Positions 57,001 through 64,000 of a stretch of DNA of 64,000 nucleotides are shown in pieces (within the stretch, counting starts at the first letter, position 1; every line of letters starts with the position of its first letter). Source of the stretch: Actinophytocola oryzae (GTDB lineage Bacteria; Actinomycetota; Actinomycetes; Mycobacteriales; Pseudonocardiaceae); assembly GCF_004364325.1 (NCBI RefSeq), contig NZ_SOCP01000004.1:62001-126000 (forward strand). Direction: 5' to 3'. Under the pieces are notes generated by a model that saw only the letters and a list, made by a program, of their open reading frames with translations, was not told the origin of the DNA and did no database searches. Made by a program: the position numbers and the translations under genes.

Positions 57001-58132
57001 CGGCGACGACCGAGTCGACCAGCTGCTCGGTGTGCTCGCGCTGCGTTCGGAGCTGCTTGAGCGCGCTCACCGCCGCCTGCCGCGCCGCGGACACCACCCG
57101 CTTGCGGTCGGCGAGGTCGCGCAGGCTGTCGTAGGCGGGGGAGGACTTCAGCGAGTCGATCTTGCCCTCGAGCGTCAGCTCCTGTTCCTCGAGCGCCGCG
57201 ACCTCGGTCTCGGCCTGCTCGGCCGCCTTCTCCTCGTCCATCAGCCGTGCGGTGAGCTTGGTGATCTCGTTGCGGGCGCCGGCGAGCTCCTTCGCCGCGT
57301 CCACCGACCGCCTGCCTGCCGACCGCAGCGAGCTGTAGGCGTAGCCGGCGTAGCTCGCGAGGAACCGCTGGAGCGCGGTGTCGGCCGCGCCGAGCGTGCG
57401 GATGTTGTCGCGAATGGACTCCAGGTCCTCGAACGACCGCGCCAGCTGCTCGACGACCGCGGGGTCCAGCGGCGGCAGCGAGTCGGACAGGATCTGTTCG
57501 AGCTGGCCCTCCAGGACCTTCAGCCCGACATCCGGGTTGCGCAGAGTCCGTTGCAGGTGCAGGAGATCGGCGTAGCGGACGGCCGGGATGCCGTACACCA
57601 GCTCGGCGATCCGCGCGCGGAACGGCTCCTCGTCGTGCAGGCAGTCGGCGCCGAGCAGGTCACGCAGCTGCGTCGCGCCGACCGGGGTGCCGTCGACGAC
57701 CAGGTGGAAGTCCTCGCCGACGCGCCGGTCGGTGACGAACCGCCACGAGTCGCCGATCGCCTGCGAGTTGGCGGAGGCCTTGATGCCGATGCCGCTGGTC
57801 AGGAACTCCTCGCGGGCACCGGCCGTGCGGCGCAGCTCGATCCACGCGTAGCCGATGCGGTTCGGGCCGCCGGTGTAGTCGTCGAGCATGAGCCGCCGCA
57901 TGCTGACCGTGTCGTAGCCCTTGGAGCCGATCTGGCGCAGGTCGCCGTCGAGGCACAGGGGGAGCAGCAGCTCGAGCGTGCGGGACTTGCCGGACCCGTT
58001 GGTGCCCTGGAAGATCACCCGGCCGCCGGACAGGTCGAACTCCTCGACCGCGTACTGCCACACGTTGACGATGCCGCCGCGATGAAGCGTCCAGCGGGTG
58101 GGTGGTACCTCGTGGGCCGATGGCTCGCTCAC
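54026..58132 (-). CDS. jetC: Wadjet type II JetC, SMC/MukB-like ATPase (TIGR02680 family)
   Basis: 1368 residues from GTG, overlapping the jetB stop. The N-terminal ATPase half has GGRVIFQGTNGSGKSRTLEL (Walker A), followed by long coiled coils (about 270-480 and 850-1000) and a C-terminal half with LSSGETRLISYVTLFAAASA (signature) and RLVLLDEAFERLDEPTIARM (Walker B). This is the SMC-like motor that, in Wadjet, extrudes DNA loops to detect small circular plasmids. The hinge region lies near 640-780. The frame ends RAITDDPR, so the protein looks complete. No jetD nuclease gene follows. Confidence 0.9.
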   Translation of the reverse strand: MSEPSAHEVPPTRWTLHRGGIVNVWQYAVEEFDLSGGRVIFQGTNGSGKSRTLELLLPLCLDGDLRQIGSKGYDTVSMRRLMLDDYTGGPNRIGYAWIELRRTAGAREEFLTSGIGIKASANSQAIGDSWRFVTDRRVGEDFHLVVDGTPVGATQLRDLLGADCLHDEEPFRARIAELVYGIPAVRYADLLHLQRTLRNPDVGLKVLEGQLEQILSDSLPPLDPAVVEQLARSFEDLESIRDNIRTLGAADTALQRFLASYAGYAYSSLRSAGRRSVDAAKELAGARNEITKLTARLMDEEKAAEQAETEVAALEEQELTLEGKIDSLKSSPAYDSLRDLADRKRVVSAARQAAVSALKQLRTQREHTEQLVDSVVAELARFTDDTSQAAELADSVRSRMREAGLDPRLCPTVPTVPEAAATEVAETVRTSLDPEAEPEETTRRTPPDLAPHWLRAALADAAEQAGQTVAVLKERCAVTLTLLERARELDTEKSEVDRLQREAREAQLEATESVGRRNEAAQRLEDVAASWHTAALHWSSSGPLASVSTSDEPELAPPPLADLTSDVDAARGATERAHAWLRGRLPAPHAEVVRASRAVDELDERIEEADAELASLQSGVDPEPALPRSTVERSPDDGEAFYRLVDFSPSLSPEDRAGCEAALESSGLLNAWVTADGTLTDAASRVLTAVVAGPSVSPSLADVLVPAAPPGSPVSTDLVTRLLSRVGLDSDAGLSVSLDGRWRAGVLTGAMTKPAAEFVGAGARETARHRRIGDLSASLALLADERELAAKALIVAQEHAAAWEHHIDGYPDDREVLAAHVTLRAASRAADDASAKAFSLRDKNSGGADRHRARQDALLTDARAAGLDATAESLQMARAAALEARTTAEQLASALTKRCLGGVDSLTRSLDNHARVDAELADVQAGADRACLDHAQEQAGYEERVKAIGGAAEQLERELSATEEERAAVRGRLPDIRQKATDARVRAGKTQTQIDTKQAKTVELTDRETLARQRFVDALAADGVWPAAVAQDLPDDPAEAFTVLTANPRDGVSEDTVLSNLQTLQSTLAGSHDVIAQRSGDMLTVTVTGAQGPQPVAVAAREVAQRLAAQRDLLSEEYQQIFDAFMLRDLADKLATQIEVADDLCRRMNETLDVARSSQGVHVQLDWQPAPDLDEDMRQAITLIRTPFAKRGDGQDETLRTALTERITSERDGHSGDYAEVLARALDYRTWYRFTVRVKDLGPDGSPRTRRMRQLSSGETRLISYVTLFAAASAFYDAVSTAAGQGSSIRLVLLDEAFERLDEPTIARMLGLLVDLDMDWIITWPSGWGLSEKIPRMHIYDVLRPKGGSGIACTHAIWTGRAITDDPR

Positions 58133-59316
58133 GGCGTCTCCCCCTCATGATCGAAAAGCGACCAGCCCGGTTCCGGCTCGAGCACCGGCTCCGGCTCCTC
58201 GGCGTGCCGGGGTGCCCCGTCCGGCTCCGGCACCCAGCGGTGCGCGGCGGGGCTCAGCAGCCAGACGCCCTCGCCCGGCCGCGCGAGACCCAGTGACAGC
58301 AACAGGTGCAGGACGTCGTCGGCGAGCTTCGGCAGGCTCGCGACCATCAGCTTCGACCACGCGGCCGGGTAGGCGTCGACCAGCTCGTCGCACACGGTCG
58401 TGACCTGCTCGACGGTCACGGCGACCCAGCCGTCGGCGGCCTCGCCGGCGCGCAGCAGCTCCGGGAGCGCCAGCAGGGCGACGCGGGCGACCGTCGACTG
58501 GCCGGGGAAGGACACGTCGGTGAGGTAGTCCTCCGGGTCGGTGACCGCGATGCCCTCCTGGCGCACCTCGGTGACCAGCCCGAAGCACCGCTCGATGAGC
58601 CGGGACTCCTGACGGGCACGCTTGCGCAGCCAGGCGGCCTCGTCGTCGGCGAGGTCGGCGTAGTGGGTGACGGGGTTCTCGACGAGCCTGCGCCGCAGTG
58701 CGTGCTCGACCCCGCGTGGGCCGGGCCTCGCGGCCAGCGTGACCAGCTCGGTCGGGGTGGTCGCCACGCCGAGCGGGCCGGCGACCAGCTGGCCGAGCAG
58801 CGTCGTGTCGATGGTGAGCAGGGCCTCCTCGTCGCCGGTGACCGTGCCCTCCGTTTCGCTGAGGACGCCGAGGACGACGAGGTAGCGCAGTGCGGAGGCG
58901 ATGGCCCGCAGCTCGCCGAGGGCGTCGGACACCCGGATGCCTGCCTGGCCGGCAGCCGAGCGGATGTCGGTGACCAGGCGGGAGAGGAGGGTCTGCTGGC
59001 CCACGCCGGTGAGCGAGGCAAGGCACAGGGCGAGGTAGGCGTAGCCGCGCGGGGTGAGACTGGGTTCGCCGCGGGTGGGGTCGTTGCCGGGGCCTGCCTT
59101 GTAGAGGCGCGCGAACCGGCGCTCGACGACCAGGCGGTAGCCGAGCACGCCCGCGAACAGCTCGGCGAGAGTGGCGCGGTGGCGGTAGATCAGCGGCAGG
59201 AGGTCGCTTTCCGGCCCGCCGGTACGCAGGAGCGGGCGTTTGAGGAGCGCCCTGGCGCAGCGGACGACGTCGGCCTGGTCGATCTCACTGAGCCGGTCGA
59301 GGACGTCTGTGTTCAT
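58129..59316 (-). CDS. jetB: Wadjet type II JetB (DUF2398/TIGR02678 family)
   Basis: 395 residues. It begins RLSEIDQADVVRCARALLKR, contains LLPLIYRHRATLAELFAGVL, GYRLVVERRFARLYKA and SLTPRGYAYLALCLASLTG, typical of the TIGR02678 protein. It acts as the MukE-like winged-helix subunit that joins kleisin and motor. Overlaps jetA (ATGA) and jetC (GTGA) on both sides, so the three are one translation unit. The acidic C-terminal tail (EEPEPVLEPEPGW) is unremarkable. Confidence 0.88.
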   Translation of the reverse strand: MNTDVLDRLSEIDQADVVRCARALLKRPLLRTGGPESDLLPLIYRHRATLAELFAGVLGYRLVVERRFARLYKAGPGNDPTRGEPSLTPRGYAYLALCLASLTGVGQQTLLSRLVTDIRSAAGQAGIRVSDALGELRAIASALRYLVVLGVLSETEGTVTGDEEALLTIDTTLLGQLVAGPLGVATTPTELVTLAARPGPRGVEHALRRRLVENPVTHYADLADDEAAWLRKRARQESRLIERCFGLVTEVRQEGIAVTDPEDYLTDVSFPGQSTVARVALLALPELLRAGEAADGWVAVTVEQVTTVCDELVDAYPAAWSKLMVASLPKLADDVLHLLLSLGLARPGEGVWLLSPAAHRWVPEPDGAPRHAEEPEPVLEPEPGWSLFDHEGETP

Positions 59317-60866
59317 ACGTGACTCGTACTGAACTCGACGGCGGTGTCCTGTATCTCCAGCCTGCCGCCTGAGGTGTGGATGACGGCGGTGTTGCCGGTC
59401 CTCGGCGTGAGGCGCAGGGTCAGGCCACCGACGGGGTCGACGGCGGCGCCCTCGTCGGTGGGGCGCTCACGCTGGGCCATGGCGTCGGTGAGCAGGCCGC
59501 AGAGGGTGCCGAGTGCGTCGGCGGAGAGCGTCACGCCGTCGAGGCGTCCGCCGGAGGAGGCCAGCTCGGCGACGGCGGCCGCGTGCCTGGCGTCGGCGTT
59601 GCGTGCCTCGGCGAGGAGCTGCTCGCGGCCGAGCGGGTTGTCGAGGATGCGGGAGGTGCGGCCCCTGGTCCGCTCGCCCCGGCTGCGGACGGTGACCAGC
59701 ACGTCGACCGCGGGTCCGTCGGCCCACGGCGTCTGCTCGTCGTCGCCGTCGTGTTCCGGGGCGGGGGAGATGTGGCGGGCGGGGTGCAGCCCGAACGCGG
59801 CCGCGGCGAGCGTGTGGGCCTGGTCCTGGGTCGACTCGTCGAACCACTTGGCCAGCGTGAGCAGCTCGGCCCGCCTGCCGGGCTCGGGCCCGCCGCCGGA
59901 GGTCGCGCGCTTGACGGTGGCGAGGAGGGTGCCGATGGCGCGGGCCGTGGCCTCACGCAGTGCCGTGACCTGGGAGGGTCGGCCGGGTCGGTCGACGAAC
60001 CAGTCGGTCAGCTCCCGCCAGTCGGCCGCGGCGCGGCCCCTGGCGCGTTCGACGTCCCGCCCGAGGGAGCCGGAGGGGGTGAGCAGGCGCAGGAGGTGTG
60101 TGGTGGCGCCGGAGAACTCGTCGCGGGTGAGGATCTCGGCGATGGTGGGGGTGTAGCGCAGGACGTCCTCGACGACCATCTGGATGTACTCGACGAGCAG
60201 GTTGCGGAACCCGGAGATCTCGGCGGAGGCCAGGTGGTAGCGGGTGACGACCTGGCCGAGGTAGGCGTAGAAGTCGCGGACGGTGGCGGCCAGCTCGCCG
60301 TGCTGGAGGAAGAGGGTGGTGACCTGCTCGGCCATCCGCTCGACGGCCTTGGCCGCGGTGTCGGAGTGGGGGTCGCGCCCGTGCTCGTGGCTAGCGCGGG
60401 AGAGCCGGGCCAGCAGCTCGTCGAGCCCCGCGGCGATGGCGGGGAGAAGCTCGCGGGACACCTCGCGGGCGCCCTCGGTGGTGCGGAGCAGCTCGTCGAC
60501 GTCCCGCTGGACGCGGACGCCCAGCTTGCTGACCTGGTAGCGGACCGAGCCGTGCTGGAACTCGGCGATCGACGAGGCGACCACCTCCCGGCGACCCGCG
60601 ACGAGGTTCCCCCACTCGACGAGCTGCTTGAGCCGGGTGATGACGTTCTCCACGCGCGACTCGCCGGCGGCGATGTCACCCCGGCGCTCGGCGGGGGAGA
60701 GCGCGGCGGACACCTCACCGGCGGAGAGGTCCGCGAGCAACGTCGACGCGAACAGCCGCATGATCCACAGGTAGGTGCGCCTGTGCTCGCGCGCATCCAG
60801 GTAGGCGTACAGCTTGAGCCGGCGCGCCTCGTCCGCCGCCTGACCGGCGGGAGCGTCCGATGCCAT
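59313..60866 (-). CDS. jetA: Wadjet type II JetA (DUF2397/TIGR02677 family)
   Basis: 517 residues from the ATG giving MASDAPAG; an ATG at 60878 (MVPP) four codons upstream is an equal candidate since neither has a clear ribosome site. The DUF2397 protein acts as the kleisin-like subunit. Recognisable parts are LKLYAYLDAREHRRTYLWIM, the helix EVSAALSPAERRGDIAAGES, and a conserved helical core to about residue 390 (SGFRNLLVEYIQMVVEDVLR). Gene order jetA-jetB-jetC is canonical. Confidence 0.88.
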   Translation of the reverse strand: MASDAPAGQAADEARRLKLYAYLDAREHRRTYLWIMRLFASTLLADLSAGEVSAALSPAERRGDIAAGESRVENVITRLKQLVEWGNLVAGRREVVASSIAEFQHGSVRYQVSKLGVRVQRDVDELLRTTEGAREVSRELLPAIAAGLDELLARLSRASHEHGRDPHSDTAAKAVERMAEQVTTLFLQHGELAATVRDFYAYLGQVVTRYHLASAEISGFRNLLVEYIQMVVEDVLRYTPTIAEILTRDEFSGATTHLLRLLTPSGSLGRDVERARGRAAADWRELTDWFVDRPGRPSQVTALREATARAIGTLLATVKRATSGGGPEPGRRAELLTLAKWFDESTQDQAHTLAAAAFGLHPARHISPAPEHDGDDEQTPWADGPAVDVLVTVRSRGERTRGRTSRILDNPLGREQLLAEARNADARHAAAVAELASSGGRLDGVTLSADALGTLCGLLTDAMAQRERPTDEGAAVDPVGGLTLRLTPRTGNTAVIHTSGGRLEIQDTAVEFSTSHV

Positions 60867-60991
60867 GGGGGGCACCATACCCGCGCCCCCCGACCGAAAC
60901 CGGTGCCTGGTGCACACCCGGATGGGGGATGTCACTCCGGCCAGGTGGGCGTACTCGTGTGGGATCATGGGGCCGACGGTTGGGAGAGGAC

Positions 60992-61642
60992 GTGGTTGAC
61001 AGGTTCACCGACCCGTTGCTGACGCCGAAGGACGTCGCACGTCACCTCTGGATCCCGGAGTCGACGGTGTACCACTGGCTCAGGGACGAGGCCGACGGCG
61101 TACCACTCGTGCATCGCGTGGTGCCGGAGAAGCGTGGTTGGCCTTCGGTGCCGTTCATCGCCGTCGTGGAGGCGTACGTCCTGCGGGCGCTTCGCGAGTC
61201 GGGTCTGACGAAGGCGAAGATCCGGGAGGCCGCTGCCGAGGTTCGCCGTGTCCTCGACACACCGTATGCGCTCGCGACCAAGAAGATCGCCACCGACGGA
61301 GTCGACATCTTCGTGCACTACGCACATGACGACCTCGCGCGGGCAGGTGACGGACAGCGTCCGTTCCGCGACCTGATCGACGACTACCTCCTCTACGTCG
61401 ACTGGGACGCGAAAGACGGCTACGCGAGCAGCCTGCGACTCCGGCAGTACCCCGACGTCGCTCCCGTGACCATCGACCCTCGCTTCGGATGGGGAGCGCC
61501 CGTGGTCGCGTCGACGAAGGTTCCGGTGGACGCGATCGTGGACCTCTGGTTGGCGGGCGAGTCGCTGGAAGACGTCGCCTACGAGTACGGGTTGTCCAGA
61601 GAACAGGTTGAGGCGCTCTGCCGTGTCGCCCGAGCAGCCTGA
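60992..61642 (+). CDS. DUF433-type antitoxin with MerR-like N-terminal helix-turn-helix
   Basis: 216 residues from GTG after GGGAGAGG. N-terminal TPKDVARHLWIPESTVYHWL is a winged-helix DNA-binding start, and the C-terminus IDPRFGWGAPVVASTKVPVD, then AIVDLWLAGESLEDVAYEYG, is the DUF433 domain found in antitoxins of PIN-like toxin pairs. The next gene overlaps and begins as the matching toxin but is cut short. Divergent from jetA with about 125 bp between starts. Confidence 0.8.
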   Translation: MVDRFTDPLLTPKDVARHLWIPESTVYHWLRDEADGVPLVHRVVPEKRGWPSVPFIAVVEAYVLRALRESGLTKAKIREAAAEVRRVLDTPYALATKKIATDGVDIFVHYAHDDLARAGDGQRPFRDLIDDYLLYVDWDAKDGYASSLRLRQYPDVAPVTIDPRFGWGAPVVASTKVPVDAIVDLWLAGESLEDVAYEYGLSREQVEALCRVARAA

Positions 61643-61844
61643 GTTCTTCCTGGATCGTGGACTCGGGCGTCGCGTGGCGGAAGGGCTTGCCGAGCTTGGC
61701 TGGCGGGTGCATCGAACAGCGGAGCATTTCCCCAACGACGCCCAGGACGTCGAGGACGAGGTCATGGGAGCGCTGCGGACGGTTCCTGGCCAGCCGAATG
61801 CCGGACGGCACCACCGATCCCGACGAGACAGCCGCCGATTTTGA
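61623..61844 (+). pseudogene. Truncated PIN-like (DUF5615-type) toxin
   Basis: Begins MSPEQPEFFLDRGLGRRVAE and continues LGWRVHRTAEHFPNDAQDVE, the usual start of PIN-like toxins paired with DUF433 antitoxins (FFLDRGLG carries the first Asp). After about 50 residues the similarity stops and the frame ends in a basic, unrelated tail at 73 codons, about half the normal length. The catalytic second half is gone. It overlaps the antitoxin stop. Confidence 0.65.
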
Positions 61845-62091
61845 CCAGTGGTGCCTGCGACACGTGGAGGAGAACCACGGCGCTCGGCACAACGCCCGCC
61901 ACGCAGGCGTCGAAGACCGCATGGTCTCGGCCAACCTGCCCGAACACACCCCGCTCACCGAGATGAACAGCCTCACCCGCACCGCGGCCTATCTCAGCCG
62001 GCGCGGTGCCGAGGCGACGGAAGCGGAGCGCGACGTCTACGAGGCACGCAAGAAGGCGGTGATGGCCAAGCTCAGTGAGATAAAGATGTAG
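61798..62091 (+). CDS. Hypothetical 97-residue protein
   Basis: ATG at the end of the truncated toxin; MPDGTTDPDETAADFDQWCL, a helical middle (HNARHAGVEDRMVSANLPEH) and a charged helical end (AERDVYEARKKAVMAKLSEI). The frame is open further upstream without a better start. I recognise no family. Its overlap with the toxin remnant suggests a deletion joined two genes here. A terminator-type hairpin follows. Confidence 0.5.
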   Translation: MPDGTTDPDETAADFDQWCLRHVEENHGARHNARHAGVEDRMVSANLPEHTPLTEMNSLTRTAAYLSRRGAEATEAERDVYEARKKAVMAKLSEIKM

Positions 62092-62103
62092 TTTCTCGCT
62101 GTC

Positions 62104-62141
62104 AAGAAAGCGGAGGCCCCGTGATGCGGCCTCCGCTTCTT
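62104..62141. terminator. Strong hairpin, bidirectional terminator candidate
   Basis: AAGAAAGCGGAGGCC pairs with GGCCTCCGCTTCTT around a nine-base loop; A- and T-rich flanks suit termination in both directions. Confidence 0.8.
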
Positions 62142-62226
62142 GCTGTGCCCGGCAGCACACACGAGCCGCACGCGATGTGGTTGTGGTACACCGGTATCCC
62201 AGGCAGTTGCGGCGAGGGGTTAGCCG

Positions 62227-62826
62227 ATGGCCGAGAGTCGCTGGTCACTCAGATGGGCCGCCATTGGAGCGGTAGCCGGCGTGGTGGGAGCGGTCGTTGC
62301 GATCATCGTCCCCGTCGTCACCAGCGGTGGAAGCAGTCCGCCGTCCAGCAGCCCAAACGCCGGCGGCCCCTCCACCGCCGAATCACGAAGTTCGATCACG
62401 GCGAGAGCCTCTGGGACCAGCACCCAGGGACTGACCGGCGGGGCCATGCTGGGGCACTACACGGGCATCGAGCTGACCAGCTTTCACGCAGCCGACTTGG
62501 ACGTCGATCCACCGAAGGTGCGGGACTACTCGCCACTGGAGTTCCTCGAAACCATCGGCACCAACACCGGCGAACTGACCACGCCGAACTATCACCTTGT
62601 GCTGTTCCCGCCGGGTCCTGCGCTGACCTACGACGAATGCCGGAGTGCAACCCGCTACACGGGCAGCGTCGGCCTGGATCAGTTGGTGAACGGATCGCAG
62701 ATCTGTGTCACGACAGACAAGCATCGCATCGCTCTACTGATGATCACACACACGCCCACCCCCGACGACCAACCCCAGTACATCCGCTTTGACGCGACGG
62801 TGTGGCAGGGACCGCTTGGTCAGTAG
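62227..62826 (+). CDS. Membrane-anchored hypothetical protein
   Basis: 199 residues. One N-terminal membrane helix (about 9-32, RWAAIGAVAGVVGAVVAIIV), a Ser/Gly-rich linker, then an extracytoplasmic domain of some 120 residues with two cysteines (YDECRSATRY and GSQICVTTDKHR) and a C-terminal strand RFDATVWQGP. This layout is common in actinomycete membrane proteins of unknown role. The ribosome site is GGCGAGGGG, 10 bases before the ATG. Confidence 0.65.
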   Translation: MAESRWSLRWAAIGAVAGVVGAVVAIIVPVVTSGGSSPPSSSPNAGGPSTAESRSSITARASGTSTQGLTGGAMLGHYTGIELTSFHAADLDVDPPKVRDYSPLEFLETIGTNTGELTTPNYHLVLFPPGPALTYDECRSATRYTGSVGLDQLVNGSQICVTTDKHRIALLMITHTPTPDDQPQYIRFDATVWQGPLGQ

Positions 62827-62944
62827 GAACGCGCTGCGCAAGGGTGTCTGCACAGAGTGCGGTTGTCGGTGTTGTGCGGGCGGTCGCCATGCTGTCGCCG
62901 CATCGACTGACCCTGATTACCCCGATCGGCGTCACTGAGCGTTT

Positions 62945-63727
62945 TCATCCGGCGGCGGTGATCTCGTGGTCCTGTAGGACATGGATGGCTTTGGCGAGTT
63001 GGCCGGCGCGTCGGGGGCAGCAGCGGAGCTTGCGCAGGATGCGCCAGGACTTGAGTTGGGCGTTGGCGCGTCCGCCGGGGCCGCGTAGCCGGGCGTGGGC
63101 GCGATTGGCGTCCTTCTGGGACTCGGGCTTGTTGCGGCCCTTGTACGGGGTGATCACGTGCTGGCCGGTCTCGTCATAGCCGTGGTATCCCTTGTCGCTC
63201 AGCGCGATGAGCCCAGCATCGCGCGGCGCGGTGAGAATCTGCCAGATTCGGGCGGCGGCGGTGTCATGAGTGCTGCCGGGCACCTCGCCCGAGACCCACA
63301 GGATCGTTCCGTCCGGGGAGGCGATCACCTGCAGGTTCATCCAGTGCAGCCGGTGCTTACCCGAGTAGAAAGGCCGATCCTCGGCGATACGGTCGGTGGG
63401 GATCAGCGTGCCGTCGATGATCACGTAGGCCATGCCCTCGCGCTTGGGTTTGCGCAGTACCGCTCGCAGCTTGGGTGCCCGCGCGGCCAGCAGCTCGACG
63501 GCTTCGTGCACATACCGCTAGCACGTCGTGGCGGATACCTCGAACCCGGCGCCGACCTCGGCAAACAGTTCACCTATGCGCAAGTACACCAGCACCAGCA
63601 GCGCCTGCTAACTGGTGTTGAGCTTGCGCCACTGCGAGCCGATCTTCCGGCGGTGAGCGCGGAGCAGGCCGGACACCAAGGTCAGGGTCTGACGTGACAA
63701 TGGTAGTGCGGCTTGGTAGAACAGCAT
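62945..63727 (-). pseudogene. IS5-like DDE transposase with two nonsense codons
   Basis: Read from the ATG (MLFYQAALPLSRQTLTLVSG) the frame gives an IS5-type transposase of 261 codons interrupted by TAG at 63608-63610 and 63518-63520; the second lies where TGG would be expected (TTC-stop-RYVHEAVELL). The catalytic part retains YVIIDGTLIPTDRI (first Asp), STHDTAA, LSDKGYHGYD (second Asp) and the later RAHARLRGPGGRANAQLKSW region. Both changes fit TGG to TAG. Ends of the element are not clear. Confidence 0.85.
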
Positions 63728-63886
63728 GCGAAGCCCTTGCGTAGTATCTCCATCTTGGTCGATTGCTGTCCTACCAGAGGTTTCGCCACGTTCCCGGCAT
63801 CGACACGCCGATGATCAGCCCGCCTGCGAGCTACACCCCCTTACCCACCAACACATCCAGACCAAGATGGAACGGCTCACTGCTTC

Positions 63887-64000
63887 CTACTGGACATCCA
63901 CCGGCAGGGAAGTGGGCGCTCGCCGCCGCGTGCGGGCGAGGCGCGTCTCGGAGTGGTCCAGCCAGCGGGCCTCCGACTCCGCCCGGAAGATCATCAGGTC
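63887..64000 (-). CDS. C-terminal end of a regulator, possibly PadR-like (5' end outside window)
   Basis: The last 37 codons read FRAESEARWLDHSETRLART and then a basic tail to TAG. An aromatic-rich terminal helix of this kind is typical of PadR-type regulators. Too little is visible for a firm call. Confidence 0.35.
   Translation of the reverse strand, partial: DLMIFRAESEARWLDHSETRLARTRRRAPTSLPVDVQ

Noticed and set aside
63735..63880. ATCTTGGTC / GACCAAGAT inverted repeat near the transposase remnant as IS end
   Set aside because: Both arms lie on the same side of the transposase, so they cannot be the two ends; no matching end found near 62.9 kb.

Overview
The window is high-GC, densely packed actinomycete DNA. 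The GTG/TTG starts, SARP regulators, rare TTA codons and short GAAGG-N3-CCTTC intergenic palindromes point to the Pseudonocardiales (a Lentzea, Saccharothrix or Actinosynnema relative). That genus guess is inference from style; there is no rRNA or other marker gene here.

Layout. (1) 1-0.5 kb: the end of a glutamate decarboxylase gene. (2) 0.7-10.6 kb: a conflict or signalling module. It has a cyclase-like protein with an effector-associated domain, a VMAP protein, a MoxR AAA+ ATPase, and a giant vWA-like/NB-ARC/TPR protein. Facing it is a small peptide of the FxSxx-COOH type with a HExxH peptide-hydroxylase-like enzyme. (3) 10.7-47 kb: a large accessory metabolite and regulatory region (details below). 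(4) 47-53 kb: an envelope block with a LytR-CpsA-Psr protein, a lipoprotein/response regulator/kinase trio arranged like cseA-cseB-cseC, two DinB paralogues and a hydrolase. (5) 53-64 kb: a defence island with Wadjet type II genes jetA-jetB-jetC (jetD not seen), two damaged toxin-antitoxin pairs, a dead IS5-like transposase and a regulator fragment at the edge.

The central region. A copper P-type ATPase, two ScoE/Rv0097-type iron(II)/2-oxoglutarate oxygenases (one complete, one shortened), an EntF-like NRPS (C-A-T-TE), a stand-alone carrier protein, a metallophore ABC importer, an MFS exporter and two ECF sigma factors resembling mycobacterial SigC occur together. The combination recalls the Mycobacterium tuberculosis nrp-ctpB chalkophore locus and its SigC control, so the best hypothesis is an isonitrile-type metallophore handling copper. 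The acyl-ACP ligase and the glycine-adding thioesterase of known isonitrile lipopeptide pathways are not in the window. Interleaved is a linear azol(in)e peptide system: a 69-residue precursor, a fused E1-like/YcaO cyclodehydratase and two SagB-type dehydrogenases. A sigma/response-regulator/SagB block is present twice. Several proteins keep intact reading frames but have lost key catalytic residues: the AMP-ligase/KR/ACP/AT protein, the IPP-isomerase-like protein, the first half of a double histidine kinase, and possibly the short ScoE paralogue.

Regulation. Three SARPs, two SigC-like factors, two NarL-type regulators and two sensor kinases are present. TTA codons occur in one sigma gene, one SARP, one kinase, the IPP-isomerase-like gene and the azole peptide precursor. 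Two families of repeated upstream motifs tie promoters together.
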